DNA from: Pusillimonas sp. UBA3987
GTDB taxonomy: Bacteria; Pseudomonadota; Gammaproteobacteria; Burkholderiales; Burkholderiaceae_B
Reading direction: 5' to 3'
DNA length: 64,000 nucleotides
Assembly: GCA_002384935.1 (NCBI GenBank)
Contig: DGCD01000011.1
Coordinates: 186,001-250,000 of the forward strand
Part shown: in pieces, positions 35,801-42,774 of the stretch
Numbering within the stretch: the stretch's first letter is position 1
Layout of the letters: every line of letters starts with the position of its first letter
Translations under genes and position numbers: made by a program
The notes under the pieces: generated by a model
Seen by the model: the letters and a program-made list of their open reading frames with translations, nothing else
Told to the model about the DNA's origin: nothing
Databases searched by the model: none

Positions 35801-36838
35801 CTGTTCCAGGTAGGGGTTATTGCCTGCGCATGCTTGCATGAAATGCTGAAGCCCGGAGCGCAACCGGGCAAGCTCATTGGGGAACAAAAGCAAGTCGGGG
35901 CTAAGGTCTACCCCTTTCACCGCCATATCGAGCCTGAGCAGTTTAAGGCGTTCCGAAATATGTTCGAACGCCTGATCGAGGAACCGCTGCTCGGCCAGGT
36001 TCCCTTCTTCCATCGGGCCGGTGTAGCCCATGGCCTGGTTCAGCGCCTCTGGTGGCAATACCTGCGCCCAATCCTCAAAGCCGCAGATCTGATCGCATTT
36101 GGTGACCAGAACAAAAATAGGAAATCGCTTGTCGAACAGGCGGATCAGTTGGTCGATGCGTTCGCGAATGGCGTGGCCTCGCCGCTCAAGCGCATCTTCG
36201 CTGGCCATGAGCTGTTCTGCGTCAATGGCCAGTACCAGGCCATTCAGGCCTTCTTTTATGCGGTACTTTGCCAGCAGCTCCAGCATGCGTTCCCATTCGG
36301 CCTGATCCTCTTCAGTGCTGTCGGGCGAAACATAGCGTCCGGCCGTGTCAATCACGACGGCACGATTGAAGAACCACCAGTCGCAGTTCAATGTTTGGGT
36401 AATAGGCTCAAACTGGTTAATACTTTTGTTCAGTGAGCTAAGGCGCGACCGGGTAATTGCCGATGTTTTTCCAACGCCGGATTCACCCACCACCATAAAC
36501 CAGGGCAACGCATAGATGGGGTTGCCAAAGCGTCGCAGCGATGAGCGTTTCAGCGTGGCGATTCCCTGTTTCCATTTGTTGGTGAGATCGTTTAGTGCGC
36601 CGGGCTTGTCGGCTGCTTTGCGTCCTGAGGCCTCCGAGGCGGCCAGCTTTACGCGTGAGCGCGATAGATACCAGAGGCGTCGAAAAAGCCGGATACCGAA
36701 ATAGATGCCCAGGGCACCAAAGAAAATGGCCAGGCCACCCCAGTAGGGCCACGACAAATAGAGCATTGTGGCCCAGCTGACAACGGCCAGCAAAATAAGA
36801 ACGATGAGCCACAGAATGATGGAAAGCAGCGTTTTCAT
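32900..36838 (-). CDS. tssM: Type VI secretion inner-membrane protein TssM (IcmF) with C-terminal LysM domain
   Basis: A 1312-residue protein with N-terminal membrane helices (about residues 4-52), a cytoplasmic GTPase-like domain with Walker A GESGVGKT at 118-125, a further helix near residue 420, and the large periplasmic IcmF-related region. After an Ala/Lys/Pro-rich linker that includes a run of prolines, residues about 1248-1291 form a LysM domain (HRVKEGETLYSLAKEFGTT, then ITGTLLKLP), followed by a 21-residue Ser/Asn/Gln tail. LysM binds peptidoglycan, so this TssM may anchor the membrane complex to the wall by itself. TssM links TssL and TssJ. It overlaps tssL by 4 bases. Confidence 0.95.
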   Translation of the reverse strand: MKTLLSIILWLIVLILLAVVSWATMLYLSWPYWGGLAIFFGALGIYFGIRLFRRLWYLSRSRVKLAASEASGRKAADKPGALNDLTNKWKQGIATLKRSSLRRFGNPIYALPWFMVVGESGVGKTSAITRSRLSSLNKSINQFEPITQTLNCDWWFFNRAVVIDTAGRYVSPDSTEEDQAEWERMLELLAKYRIKEGLNGLVLAIDAEQLMASEDALERRGHAIRERIDQLIRLFDKRFPIFVLVTKCDQICGFEDWAQVLPPEALNQAMGYTGPMEEGNLAEQRFLDQAFEHISERLKLLRLDMAVKGVDLSPDLLLFPNELARLRSGLQHFMQACAGNNPYLEQPLVRGLFFSSARQTGTHIPSSLAHIVNTSNPEKIPSDKGLFLHDFFERVLPADRWSFLPTVIVDRWRLVTRNLAIVFWISIFTAILAFLALSYYQTRASLMDIKNAYPKDALTQSGSDTARLENLQRILSVIDLIQEREGDWQTRWLAFSPDITQLEQDIKNTYVKGYQSFLDTFAPNGFLSSKALADQNDPQYANAVLALVRTMNLSQARVQGADYEQLLAMPQMPTNVIQALLPDLPPSVVDASNQMEVAYIAWTPIEDPFLRQRLTENRQVLDKILAQSPQLEWLLPWANALPGLQPVTLREFWQPGTQGPNRGMIEPGLTKQGDARLQTFLNELGQAVDNPSTFKNRRDAFETWYLSERFNTWQSFAWAFNNGEQLLGNEPAWREMLGRVDTDNSPYYMLFDRLKSEFSEVPADNLPGWLLFAREFNDMRHAATAPGALGKAQGMLSTFNSVGERAIKASVSNQTFAPMSAFPQSIQGVQNFSSYAHAFDQVTSDALGGEGKAYELAANYFAFGVQPEVKASALQNVRDNLKAFQKSSGFDKADDQVIWHLVDGPLQLLTRYILEQGSCSVQSDWEKDVLWKTQMAVSTQETTEQLFGDKGSVWTFTDKSAKPFLQQQSSSFTIATKNGETFPFDPGFIPFLNQSVSTQVQSVVKKQLAQASIGKTANLLITSRPVGVNPSAKAKPYAVNLSIQCSQEQITLDNFNMAVTNSFDWSPDHCGDVTLQIRIDNLSLNRRYPGPMGMARFVEEFVDGERIFTPNDFPQAKDQLDALDVKTINVRYDLVGQEALLEMAAHLDYLSETGTPSLSATPSKLSVKVPQRVGQCWTGDVVEKSSTPLPLFIQDRAQQIINAPPPPPEPAHVQALAEAEEAAKAKKTQPEKKAGSTKPASSQVTREHRVKEGETLYSLAKEFGTTVEKLKVLNNISDTNLIITGTLLKLPAKGNASSNSSSQNAGNKQTAQ

Positions 36839-37521
36839 AGGTTGGCCGCCTCGCGAAAGTTCTGGACGGCGTAGGTCAGTTCAGTATGCAGGATAAAGGC
36901 AACGACCAACACGATAACCGGAGGGAGGATAAATATAAGGACACGCCGCAACGGAATTCTCTTGTTGAATGCCGGTCTTCTTCGTTTTGCCGGTCGGCCA
37001 TTGCCGGCCATTGCGTACGCCTTGGGAAACAAGGCGTCTTTTTCAGCGGCCTTGTAACTGTCGTCGGCTTTTTGCAGCTGTTTGTATTGTTCTATCCGGA
37101 TATTGGCAAGTTCAGCGGAGTTGGGCGAAATACTATAACGTCCCATGAAACCCAGGCAAAGACAAAGCAGGTATACCTCGCGGACAGCGGCTTGCCCAGG
37201 AGGGAGTTTTTCGAGTCGCTCGAAAAACTCACGGCCCGCCAATCCGGTTTTGAAATAGCGTCGTTGCAGAAGATGGCGCTGCCAGGCGTGTTCCGAGCCC
37301 CACTTGTGGCGGCGGGAAATATGTTCATCGGCCCAGGCCAACACAGGAAACAGTGCTTCCTGGAACACGCTCAATTCAAAGCCATCCTGCAGTGCCTGGT
37401 TTTGTGCTTGTTGAATCAGGCTGTCAATTTGCGCGGCCAGTGTTTCAGGTGTGTCGGTAGCAGTCGTGTCGAAACTTTTAACCAGCGCGGCAAGCGGGAT
37501 GAAGTAGTCGCACAGTTTCAT
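36835..37521 (-). CDS. tssL: Type VI secretion inner-membrane protein TssL (DotU/IcmH), short form
   Basis: A 228-residue cytoplasmic-facing protein with one C-terminal membrane helix (VLIFILPPVIVLVVAFIL). It has the DotU core, with VFPVLAWADEHI-like FPVLAWADEHISR and the LYLLCLCLGFMGRY motif (here VYLLCLCLGFMGRY). It lacks the OmpA/peptidoglycan-binding extension present in some TssL proteins; in this locus TssM instead carries a LysM domain. ATG 37521 with GAGGATAGA upstream is chosen over a longer frame that would run into tssK. Confidence 0.94.
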   Translation of the reverse strand: MKLCDYFIPLAALVKSFDTTATDTPETLAAQIDSLIQQAQNQALQDGFELSVFQEALFPVLAWADEHISRRHKWGSEHAWQRHLLQRRYFKTGLAGREFFERLEKLPPGQAAVREVYLLCLCLGFMGRYSISPNSAELANIRIEQYKQLQKADDSYKAAEKDALFPKAYAMAGNGRPAKRRRPAFNKRIPLRRVLIFILPPVIVLVVAFILHTELTYAVQNFREAANL

Positions 37522-37522
37522 T

Positions 37523-38914
37523 CTATCCTCGGAGCACGATAAGTTGGACATGGAGGTCTGCCGGCGCTTCGGGCCAGAACAGCCCAAGTTCCGCAGTTTG
37601 TTCAACCGTTTCCCATTCAGTGCTCATTTGTTCTATGCGGTAGTAGCGCGCATTGGCGCGTTTGGGCAAGCCTTGAGGAGGGGTGGCAACCTCGATGAGG
37701 TCAATGCCCGGTAGCGCGTGATCAATCATTGTAGGTAGCGATTGAGGCGCAGCAAGACGCGCAAGTCGCAGGAAGTCATCGCTGGAATAATCGTTTTTTG
37801 AGGCCGTCTGGGTAACGAGGTAAAAGCGGTTTCGGGCCGCGAAATAGTCGCGCGGAACACTGGCTATCAAATAATCTTCATGCGGTTCGAGCGTAACGCG
37901 GAACTCCGGTCCTACCGAGATTTCGGCGAGCAATTGGTTGATTATCCGGCGTGCCGTGCTGAAGCAGCCAAACAAATCCAGGTGGTCGTACGGCGGAAGC
38001 CCTTCGTCCTGGCTGTCGCGTCGCCGACCGGCTGCGTCGAAGGAGTCGGTGAAAGTGCTCATCTCGCCGACGCATGTCCGCAGGAAACCATAAACCTCCC
38101 AAGGGTGTACCTGGGAGGTTTCGGTGTAATGTGCAATTTGCGGGACCGCCCGGTTCAATGTTTGCAGTGACTGCATCAGCATGAAATACTCCGGGTCAAG
38201 CTCTTCACGCTGAATGTCCCGCGGCGCTTTATATTCGGCAAGCTGGCGCATTCTGCCCGACATGTCGTCGCGAATATCACGCAGCAAATCCCGCAATACG
38301 TGAGAGCCGGTTAATGCATAGCAGGGGGGCACGTTATCGGTAGTGAGTTTCACTATATCGTTGTCTCTTGCCAGGCTGCCGATCGGGATCAGGTCGTAAT
38401 CGTCGAGTGATGCCACTTCAGGACCGAAGAAAATACGCACGACGTGCATCATGACAGGCACGGAGGCAATAGGGCCGTCGGTATAAAGGTCACGCATGGC
38501 CTCGCCGTCTGTTTGCGAAGCATAACGGGTCGCTGTCGATGCGGCCTGGTCGAATGAGTCAACCTGTGTAACGTTCGGCGCGCTTAGAGACAACTTTCGC
38601 AACCCCAGAAACACATCAAGTGGCTGGTCGCTGTCGGTCCAGACTTTATCAAATGAGCGTGGTCCGATAATGGCATTGCCCGGATACTCTACATAGGTGT
38701 TGTCACGAAAGACCAGGCGGGCGCTGCGAATTTCAACAGAGCGTGCGGAAAGTGATTCAGGCGCGAATTCGATTGTTCCGGCGCCCCAGAAATGGGGTGT
38801 GACCATTTCATATAGCGGCTTTTTCAGGAAGTGCTGATTCAGTTCCTGCCGTTGAAAATGTTGCGGCTGGAGAAACAATCCCTGATGCCAGTATGTGCCG
38901 GTCCTGAAGTCCAT
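37523..38914 (-). CDS. tssK: Type VI secretion baseplate protein TssK
   Basis: A 463-residue protein of the TssK (ImpJ/VasE) family, opening with WHQGLFLQPQHFQRQE, a strong family signature. TssK trimers join the TssEFG wedges to the TssJLM membrane complex. The gene is 11 bases after tssJ, and its stop is 1 base before the tssL start, an arrangement favouring coupled translation of tssJ-K-L-M. Confidence 0.96.
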   Translation of the reverse strand: MDFRTGTYWHQGLFLQPQHFQRQELNQHFLKKPLYEMVTPHFWGAGTIEFAPESLSARSVEIRSARLVFRDNTYVEYPGNAIIGPRSFDKVWTDSDQPLDVFLGLRKLSLSAPNVTQVDSFDQAASTATRYASQTDGEAMRDLYTDGPIASVPVMMHVVRIFFGPEVASLDDYDLIPIGSLARDNDIVKLTTDNVPPCYALTGSHVLRDLLRDIRDDMSGRMRQLAEYKAPRDIQREELDPEYFMLMQSLQTLNRAVPQIAHYTETSQVHPWEVYGFLRTCVGEMSTFTDSFDAAGRRRDSQDEGLPPYDHLDLFGCFSTARRIINQLLAEISVGPEFRVTLEPHEDYLIASVPRDYFAARNRFYLVTQTASKNDYSSDDFLRLARLAAPQSLPTMIDHALPGIDLIEVATPPQGLPKRANARYYRIEQMSTEWETVEQTAELGLFWPEAPADLHVQLIVLRG

Positions 38915-38925
38915 GAAGAGTCCCT

Positions 38926-39630
38926 TTATTGCCTTAGTTTTCGCGCAGCGCCGGCTGCATCGTCTGCTTGTTTGAGTGCTTTGTCGTCAAGCTTGATTTC
39001 CGGGTCGCCCTGTTCCAGAGGAATTGTTTCAACATCGGGTTTTTTGTCAGGGTCGAACGTGAGGCTTTGTGCGTTTGTTATTTGCTGGCGACCCAGATAA
39101 AAACGCAGCGCCAGATTGGCCGGTTCAGCTTTATAAGTGGTAGAGACGAGCCCATCGGTTTGAATGTTCAACGGTATGCGAAACAAGCGCGCTGCTTTGG
39201 TGGGGTCGAAATCGTAATAGCCAGCCACAATGCCGACGAATTTTGCGTTTTGAACGCGGTCTATATTCAGGACTGTGCGTTTGTCCGGGCTGACGACATA
39301 GCGATCCATGTGCAAAATGTCTTTCCCCGGATCTCCGCTGGCCAGCATGCTGACAAGTGTTTTTTTATCGCCCAGCAACTTAAGAAATGGTTTAGAGTCT
39401 TCCAATTGCATGATGCCCAGTACCAACGTATGTGATTGGTTGAAATAGGCATTGATATCGTCGCTGGCCATTAGTTCAATTTGAATGCCGTCGCGCTTGT
39501 AGTCCCAGCTTACTTCAGCCTTGGCTTCCTTTTGGGTATTTCCTCCCATGGCCGAATTCACGCTTGAGCACCCCTGAAGCAGGATCATAAGGCTGGCAAG
39601 CATGAGTGTCAGTATTCGACGTCGCGGCAT
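38926..39630 (-). CDS. tssJ: Type VI secretion outer-membrane lipoprotein TssJ
   Basis: A 234-residue lipoprotein with a signal peptide ending in lipobox LQGC (Cys21). The mature part matches TssJ/SciN, with DINAYFNQSHTLVLGIMQLED and a later PLNIQ-type strand region. It is longer than the typical 160-190 residues because of a charged C-terminal tail. It is the first gene of the leftward tssJKLM group and diverges from the glycine-zipper gene at 39721 across a 90-base gap that should hold both promoters. Confidence 0.92.
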   Translation of the reverse strand: MPRRRILTLMLASLMILLQGCSSVNSAMGGNTQKEAKAEVSWDYKRDGIQIELMASDDINAYFNQSHTLVLGIMQLEDSKPFLKLLGDKKTLVSMLASGDPGKDILHMDRYVVSPDKRTVLNIDRVQNAKFVGIVAGYYDFDPTKAARLFRIPLNIQTDGLVSTTYKAEPANLALRFYLGRQQITNAQSLTFDPDKKPDVETIPLEQGDPEIKLDDKALKQADDAAGAARKLRQ

Positions 39631-39720
39631 GAGGACCTAACAGTTGCAAATTTGAGAAAGAAAAAAATACACTACGGCAATTGAACCAACACCTTACCCT
39701 AACCGGCAGGATTATAGCCC

Positions 39721-40566
39721 ATGGACCCATCTCAGCTTCCTCTTTCCTTGCCAGGTTTTCCTAAAAAATCATCGCGCTGGCACATTTCCCCGATGCTATT
39801 TCTAGTTGCGGGGGCTGTGTTTTTTCAGTCGCACGCACATGCCTCGAGTGCACATTTATTTCGGAACACGTCAGCACCACCGGAAGGCACCGTAGCGGTG
39901 CTGACTGTTACCCAGGAAGTAATAGAGAAAGCAGAAAAAACGGATGTCTGCTGGCAAACGATTGTCAGTGACCGCGAACGAGCCCAAAGACAATACGAAA
40001 GTCAGTCATGGCTTGTCAAGTATTGGCAACCCATATTGGGCGGTTTGCTGGGTGCGGCAGTGGGCTATAAGTTTACGGGCAACTACGGCCCAAAAAGCGA
40101 GAAGCTTTGGTTCTACCCAACTATCCTGGCCGGGGTGGCGGTTGGTGCGGTAGCCGGCCCGGGCATGGTAGCCGGCGCTTATGGGGGCGGTATTCTGGCG
40201 CAGCATTTCTGGCCAACCAAGTTGCCGCTGACGATCATGCTTTCGATGGTTGGCGGTATTTTGGGTGATGCCCTGATGAAGTTATTGTTTCCCGACAGCC
40301 CGCCCAAGGCATTGCTGCAAAAACCGCAGCCTGGGCAGTACCTGGCGAATCAGCAGTTTTACATCGAGACCACGTGTGTGCCTACAACACGCGTTACCTA
40401 CACTGAGAAACCCTATCGGGTCACGTACCAGTTCAAAGGAGAAAAACGCAGTGCGTTGTTCGATGATTATCCGGGCGATTACATTAAATTGAATAGCGAC
40501 GGACGACCGGTAAATGAAAAACCGAAGGCCGGGCCGCCCACTGTTCGCGTGTCTGAAAAAAAGTAA
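39721..40566 (+). CDS. Glycine-zipper envelope protein, unknown role within the T6SS locus
   Basis: A 281-residue protein with a probable signal peptide after an unusual 24-residue hydrophilic start (an internal Met25 could be the real start). The central part alternates Gly/Ala-rich hydrophobic segments (GGLLGAAVGYKF, GVAVGAVAGPGMVAGAYGGG) like glycine-zipper domains. The C-terminal domain contains RVTYQFKGEKRSALFDDYPG, resembling the beta domain of glycine-zipper outer-membrane lipoproteins. It is on the opposite strand to the flanking secretion genes, so it may be a specific envelope accessory or a self-protection protein; neither can be shown here. Confidence 0.7.
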   Translation: MDPSQLPLSLPGFPKKSSRWHISPMLFLVAGAVFFQSHAHASSAHLFRNTSAPPEGTVAVLTVTQEVIEKAEKTDVCWQTIVSDRERAQRQYESQSWLVKYWQPILGGLLGAAVGYKFTGNYGPKSEKLWFYPTILAGVAVGAVAGPGMVAGAYGGGILAQHFWPTKLPLTIMLSMVGGILGDALMKLLFPDSPPKALLQKPQPGQYLANQQFYIETTCVPTTRVTYTEKPYRVTYQFKGEKRSALFDDYPGDYIKLNSDGRPVNEKPKAGPPTVRVSEKK

Positions 40567-40571
40567 ATGTA

Positions 40572-40593
40572 CCCGGCTCCCGCAGGAGCCGGG
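40572..40593. terminator. Hairpin between convergent glycine-zipper and DUF4150 genes
   Basis: Arms CCCGGCTCC and GGAGCCGGG with loop CGCA lie between two convergent genes. On the leftward strand a loose T-rich stretch follows; on the rightward strand none does. A shared terminator is likely, of moderate strength. Confidence 0.65.
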
Positions 40594-40620
40594 CAAGTAG
40601 CTAATGACGTCAGGTCTCGC

Positions 40621-41013
40621 TTAGTTCGCGTTTACCTTCACCTGACTGGGTTCAAGCAATGCCCCGAAGGTATTGCCTTTGTTCGACTTGGCTGAGTCCA
40701 GTTGCCGCACGACCGGGTTACCTTCGAACTTTACTTTGAAGCTGGCGGTCACGAACTCGCACTCTCCCATCATCGTGTTTGATACCACGCCACCTTCAAC
40801 ACCAGCATTATCCCCCATGCTCATTGCTATTTTCGAGGCCTTGGTCAGTGCAGGGCATCCGCCGATAAGGACTTTGAGGGTGGTGGGATTGGCCAGCGTG
40901 GTCATGGCAGTATTTACATAAGGAATGGGAACAGGTGCGCCCGGCGGCACAGGTGTTTTACAGACATCGGGCATGCACATGGCTTCCCCGGCTTCAATCG
41001 TCGCAACAAACAT
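40621..41013 (-). CDS. PAAR-like DUF4150 spike-tip protein
   Basis: A 130-residue protein of the DUF4150 (PAAR-like) family: MCMPDVCKTPVPPGAPVPIPYVN near the start and the later GGVVSNTMMGECEF region. Such proteins cap the VgrG spike and carry or recruit effectors. It has no toxin extension, so any effector must come from another gene. It is the last gene of the vgrG-linked series and lies 9 bases after the DUF3540 gene. Confidence 0.85.
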   Translation of the reverse strand: MFVATIEAGEAMCMPDVCKTPVPPGAPVPIPYVNTAMTTLANPTTLKVLIGGCPALTKASKIAMSMGDNAGVEGGVVSNTMMGECEFVTASFKVKFEGNPVVRQLDSAKSNKGNTFGALLEPSQVKVNAN

Positions 41014-41022
41014 AATGCCCTC

Positions 41023-41682
41023 CTAACCCAGGTCGATTTTCTGGCCGTCAATCTTCACAAAGCCTTTTGCTGTGTGTGTAACGTGGCCGGCCTCAATGTG
41101 GTGATGGTCGTCGACTGTCACTCGAACGCGGCCGGCACGGGTTTCATCCAGCCCATCTGTTTTACGGAAGCTTTCTTTAAGGCGTTGGATAAGTCGCCCG
41201 ACCTGTGATGATAGTGTTTTCGCGGTAAAGGAAACATTAACCGCACATGATTCAATAGTTTCGAACCAGCTTTGCCAGTGTTTGACTCTTACGTTTGAAT
41301 GTACAGCATTGATATCAAGCGTGCTGCTGTTCAGGTGAAGATGGGATGTGCTGTTCAGGTGCAGGTTCCGGGTTTGCAATTCGAGCCCGGCTTGATTCGC
41401 GTGAAGCTGGGTTCCGCCCGGCAGGCTCAGGCTGCCGCTGTCGGGATCATTACGTTGCAGAATGGCCAGAATAAAGCAAGTGCTATTGTCGATGGCATGT
41501 GTCACCAACACGGTATCGCCGGTTGCAGGCGTCAGAAGGCAGCTGGCGGCAAGCTGCCCCCGTGAAAGATCAGGATCACTCAGAAGAAAGTGGTCGCCCG
41601 ACATGCCAGTAACGGTTGCCGTGCCCAGGCTTTGAGCCGTGGATTCGTGCCGGGGTTTAAGGCAATGAACAGTTGCAGTCAT
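41023..41682 (-). CDS. DUF3540-type T6SS spike-associated protein
   Basis: A 219-residue protein that I place in the DUF3540 group from its layout: an OB-like N-terminal part (LLTPATGDTVLVTHA), a beta-repeat middle, and a C-terminus rich in His ending ETRAGRVRVTVDDHHHIEAG and KIDGQKIDLG, typical of spike-linked proteins. ATG 41682 is chosen over a longer frame that starts inside the pentapeptide gene. It is expected to assist loading of the DUF4150 tip or its cargo; this is inferred from recurring neighbourhood in other T6SS loci. Confidence 0.75.
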   Translation of the reverse strand: MTATVHCLKPRHESTAQSLGTATVTGMSGDHFLLSDPDLSRGQLAASCLLTPATGDTVLVTHAIDNSTCFILAILQRNDPDSGSLSLPGGTQLHANQAGLELQTRNLHLNSTSHLHLNSSTLDINAVHSNVRVKHWQSWFETIESCAVNVSFTAKTLSSQVGRLIQRLKESFRKTDGLDETRAGRVRVTVDDHHHIEAGHVTHTAKGFVKIDGQKIDLG

Positions 41683-41705
41683 AGTTTTTTCCGGTTGGCC
41701 TGCGT

Positions 41706-42755
41706 TTACGCAGGAGGTTGCCAGTTTTCTGCTTTTTCGCGGACGGGGTCGGTACGGAATGTGTCGTTGAAGCTGGCACCTTCCCAAAGGGTTTTTTCTT
41801 CCGACATTTTATGCAGGTTACACAATTGAATGGTCGCGTTCCTGAAGCTTGCCTCATCCAGTGAAGCATGGGAAAAATCGCATAGCTCAAGTAGTGCGCC
41901 ATCCCATATGGATTGTTGCGCCTGAACACCTACCATGGGGGTGACATTCCAGAAGCTGTTGGCAGCACGGGCCTGTACCAGCTTGGCATGCGAGAAGTCG
42001 CAGATTTTGAACGTGCTGCCGGTCAGGTCGGCGGCGGTCAGATCGGCAGCGGCAAAGCTGGCGTTTTCCGCTTTGACGTTGCTTAGGTTAGCGCCCTTGA
42101 GTATTGACATGGAAAACTGTGTTTGTAACATTGAGGCGCCAGAGAAATTGGCCCCCTGCAGGTTGGCCTCGATAAAGAGTGTCAACGTCAGGTCGCATTC
42201 TGGAAATTGTTGGCCCGATAGATTTGCGTTCATCAGCATGGCCTGGCTTAAGTTGTTCTGGCCGAAGACAACGGCGCTCAGGTCCGATTCCATGACCATC
42301 CAGCGGCTTAAGTCGCTTTCCTTGAGGCTTGTTCCGCTCATTGAGCAGGCCTTCATGCGGGTGGTGCTTAAATTGGCTTTCAGAAAGACGGCGTTATCCA
42401 GAACGCAGTTGTCGAACAGGGCTGCCGAGCAATCTGCCTCGGTTGCGTTAACCTGACTGAAGTCGGATTTTATGAGTGACGCGGTGGTGAAATTGGCTTT
42501 CTCGAAGGTTGTGCCGACCGCTTTTGTGTTGTTAAGCGTGGCGCCAATGAATTGAGCTTTTGTCAGATTGGCGCCGCTTAAGTCGCAGTCGTCGAACTGT
42601 GCCTGGGCAAAGTCGGCACCGGAAAGGTCGGCCCCTTGAAAATTCACTTTACGAAACTTGATGTTCTGAAAGCCGGTACCCGCCAGGGAGGCACCGCTTA
42701 GATCGGCATCTTCCAAGACACCATTAACAATAAGAGACTGAGGGGATGAAGCCAT
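41706..42755 (-). CDS. Pentapeptide-repeat protein, T6SS spike module
   Basis: A 349-residue protein built almost wholly of A(D/N)LxX pentapeptide repeats (DLSGASL, GADLSGADF, DLTAADLTGSTF), predicted to fold as a right-handed beta-helix. There is no signal peptide. The start is taken as ATG 42755 with AAGG upstream; a TTG 15 bases earlier is possible. It follows the DUF2169-pentapeptide gene by 19 bases. It may be a scaffold, chaperone or cargo of the spike complex. Confidence 0.85.
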   Translation of the reverse strand: MASSPQSLIVNGVLEDADLSGASLAGTGFQNIKFRKVNFQGADLSGADFAQAQFDDCDLSGANLTKAQFIGATLNNTKAVGTTFEKANFTTASLIKSDFSQVNATEADCSAALFDNCVLDNAVFLKANLSTTRMKACSMSGTSLKESDLSRWMVMESDLSAVVFGQNNLSQAMLMNANLSGQQFPECDLTLTLFIEANLQGANFSGASMLQTQFSMSILKGANLSNVKAENASFAAADLTAADLTGSTFKICDFSHAKLVQARAANSFWNVTPMVGVQAQQSIWDGALLELCDFSHASLDEASFRNATIQLCNLHKMSEEKTLWEGASFNDTFRTDPVREKAENWQPPA

Positions 42756-42774
42756 ATGGTGTACCTTCAAGCGG

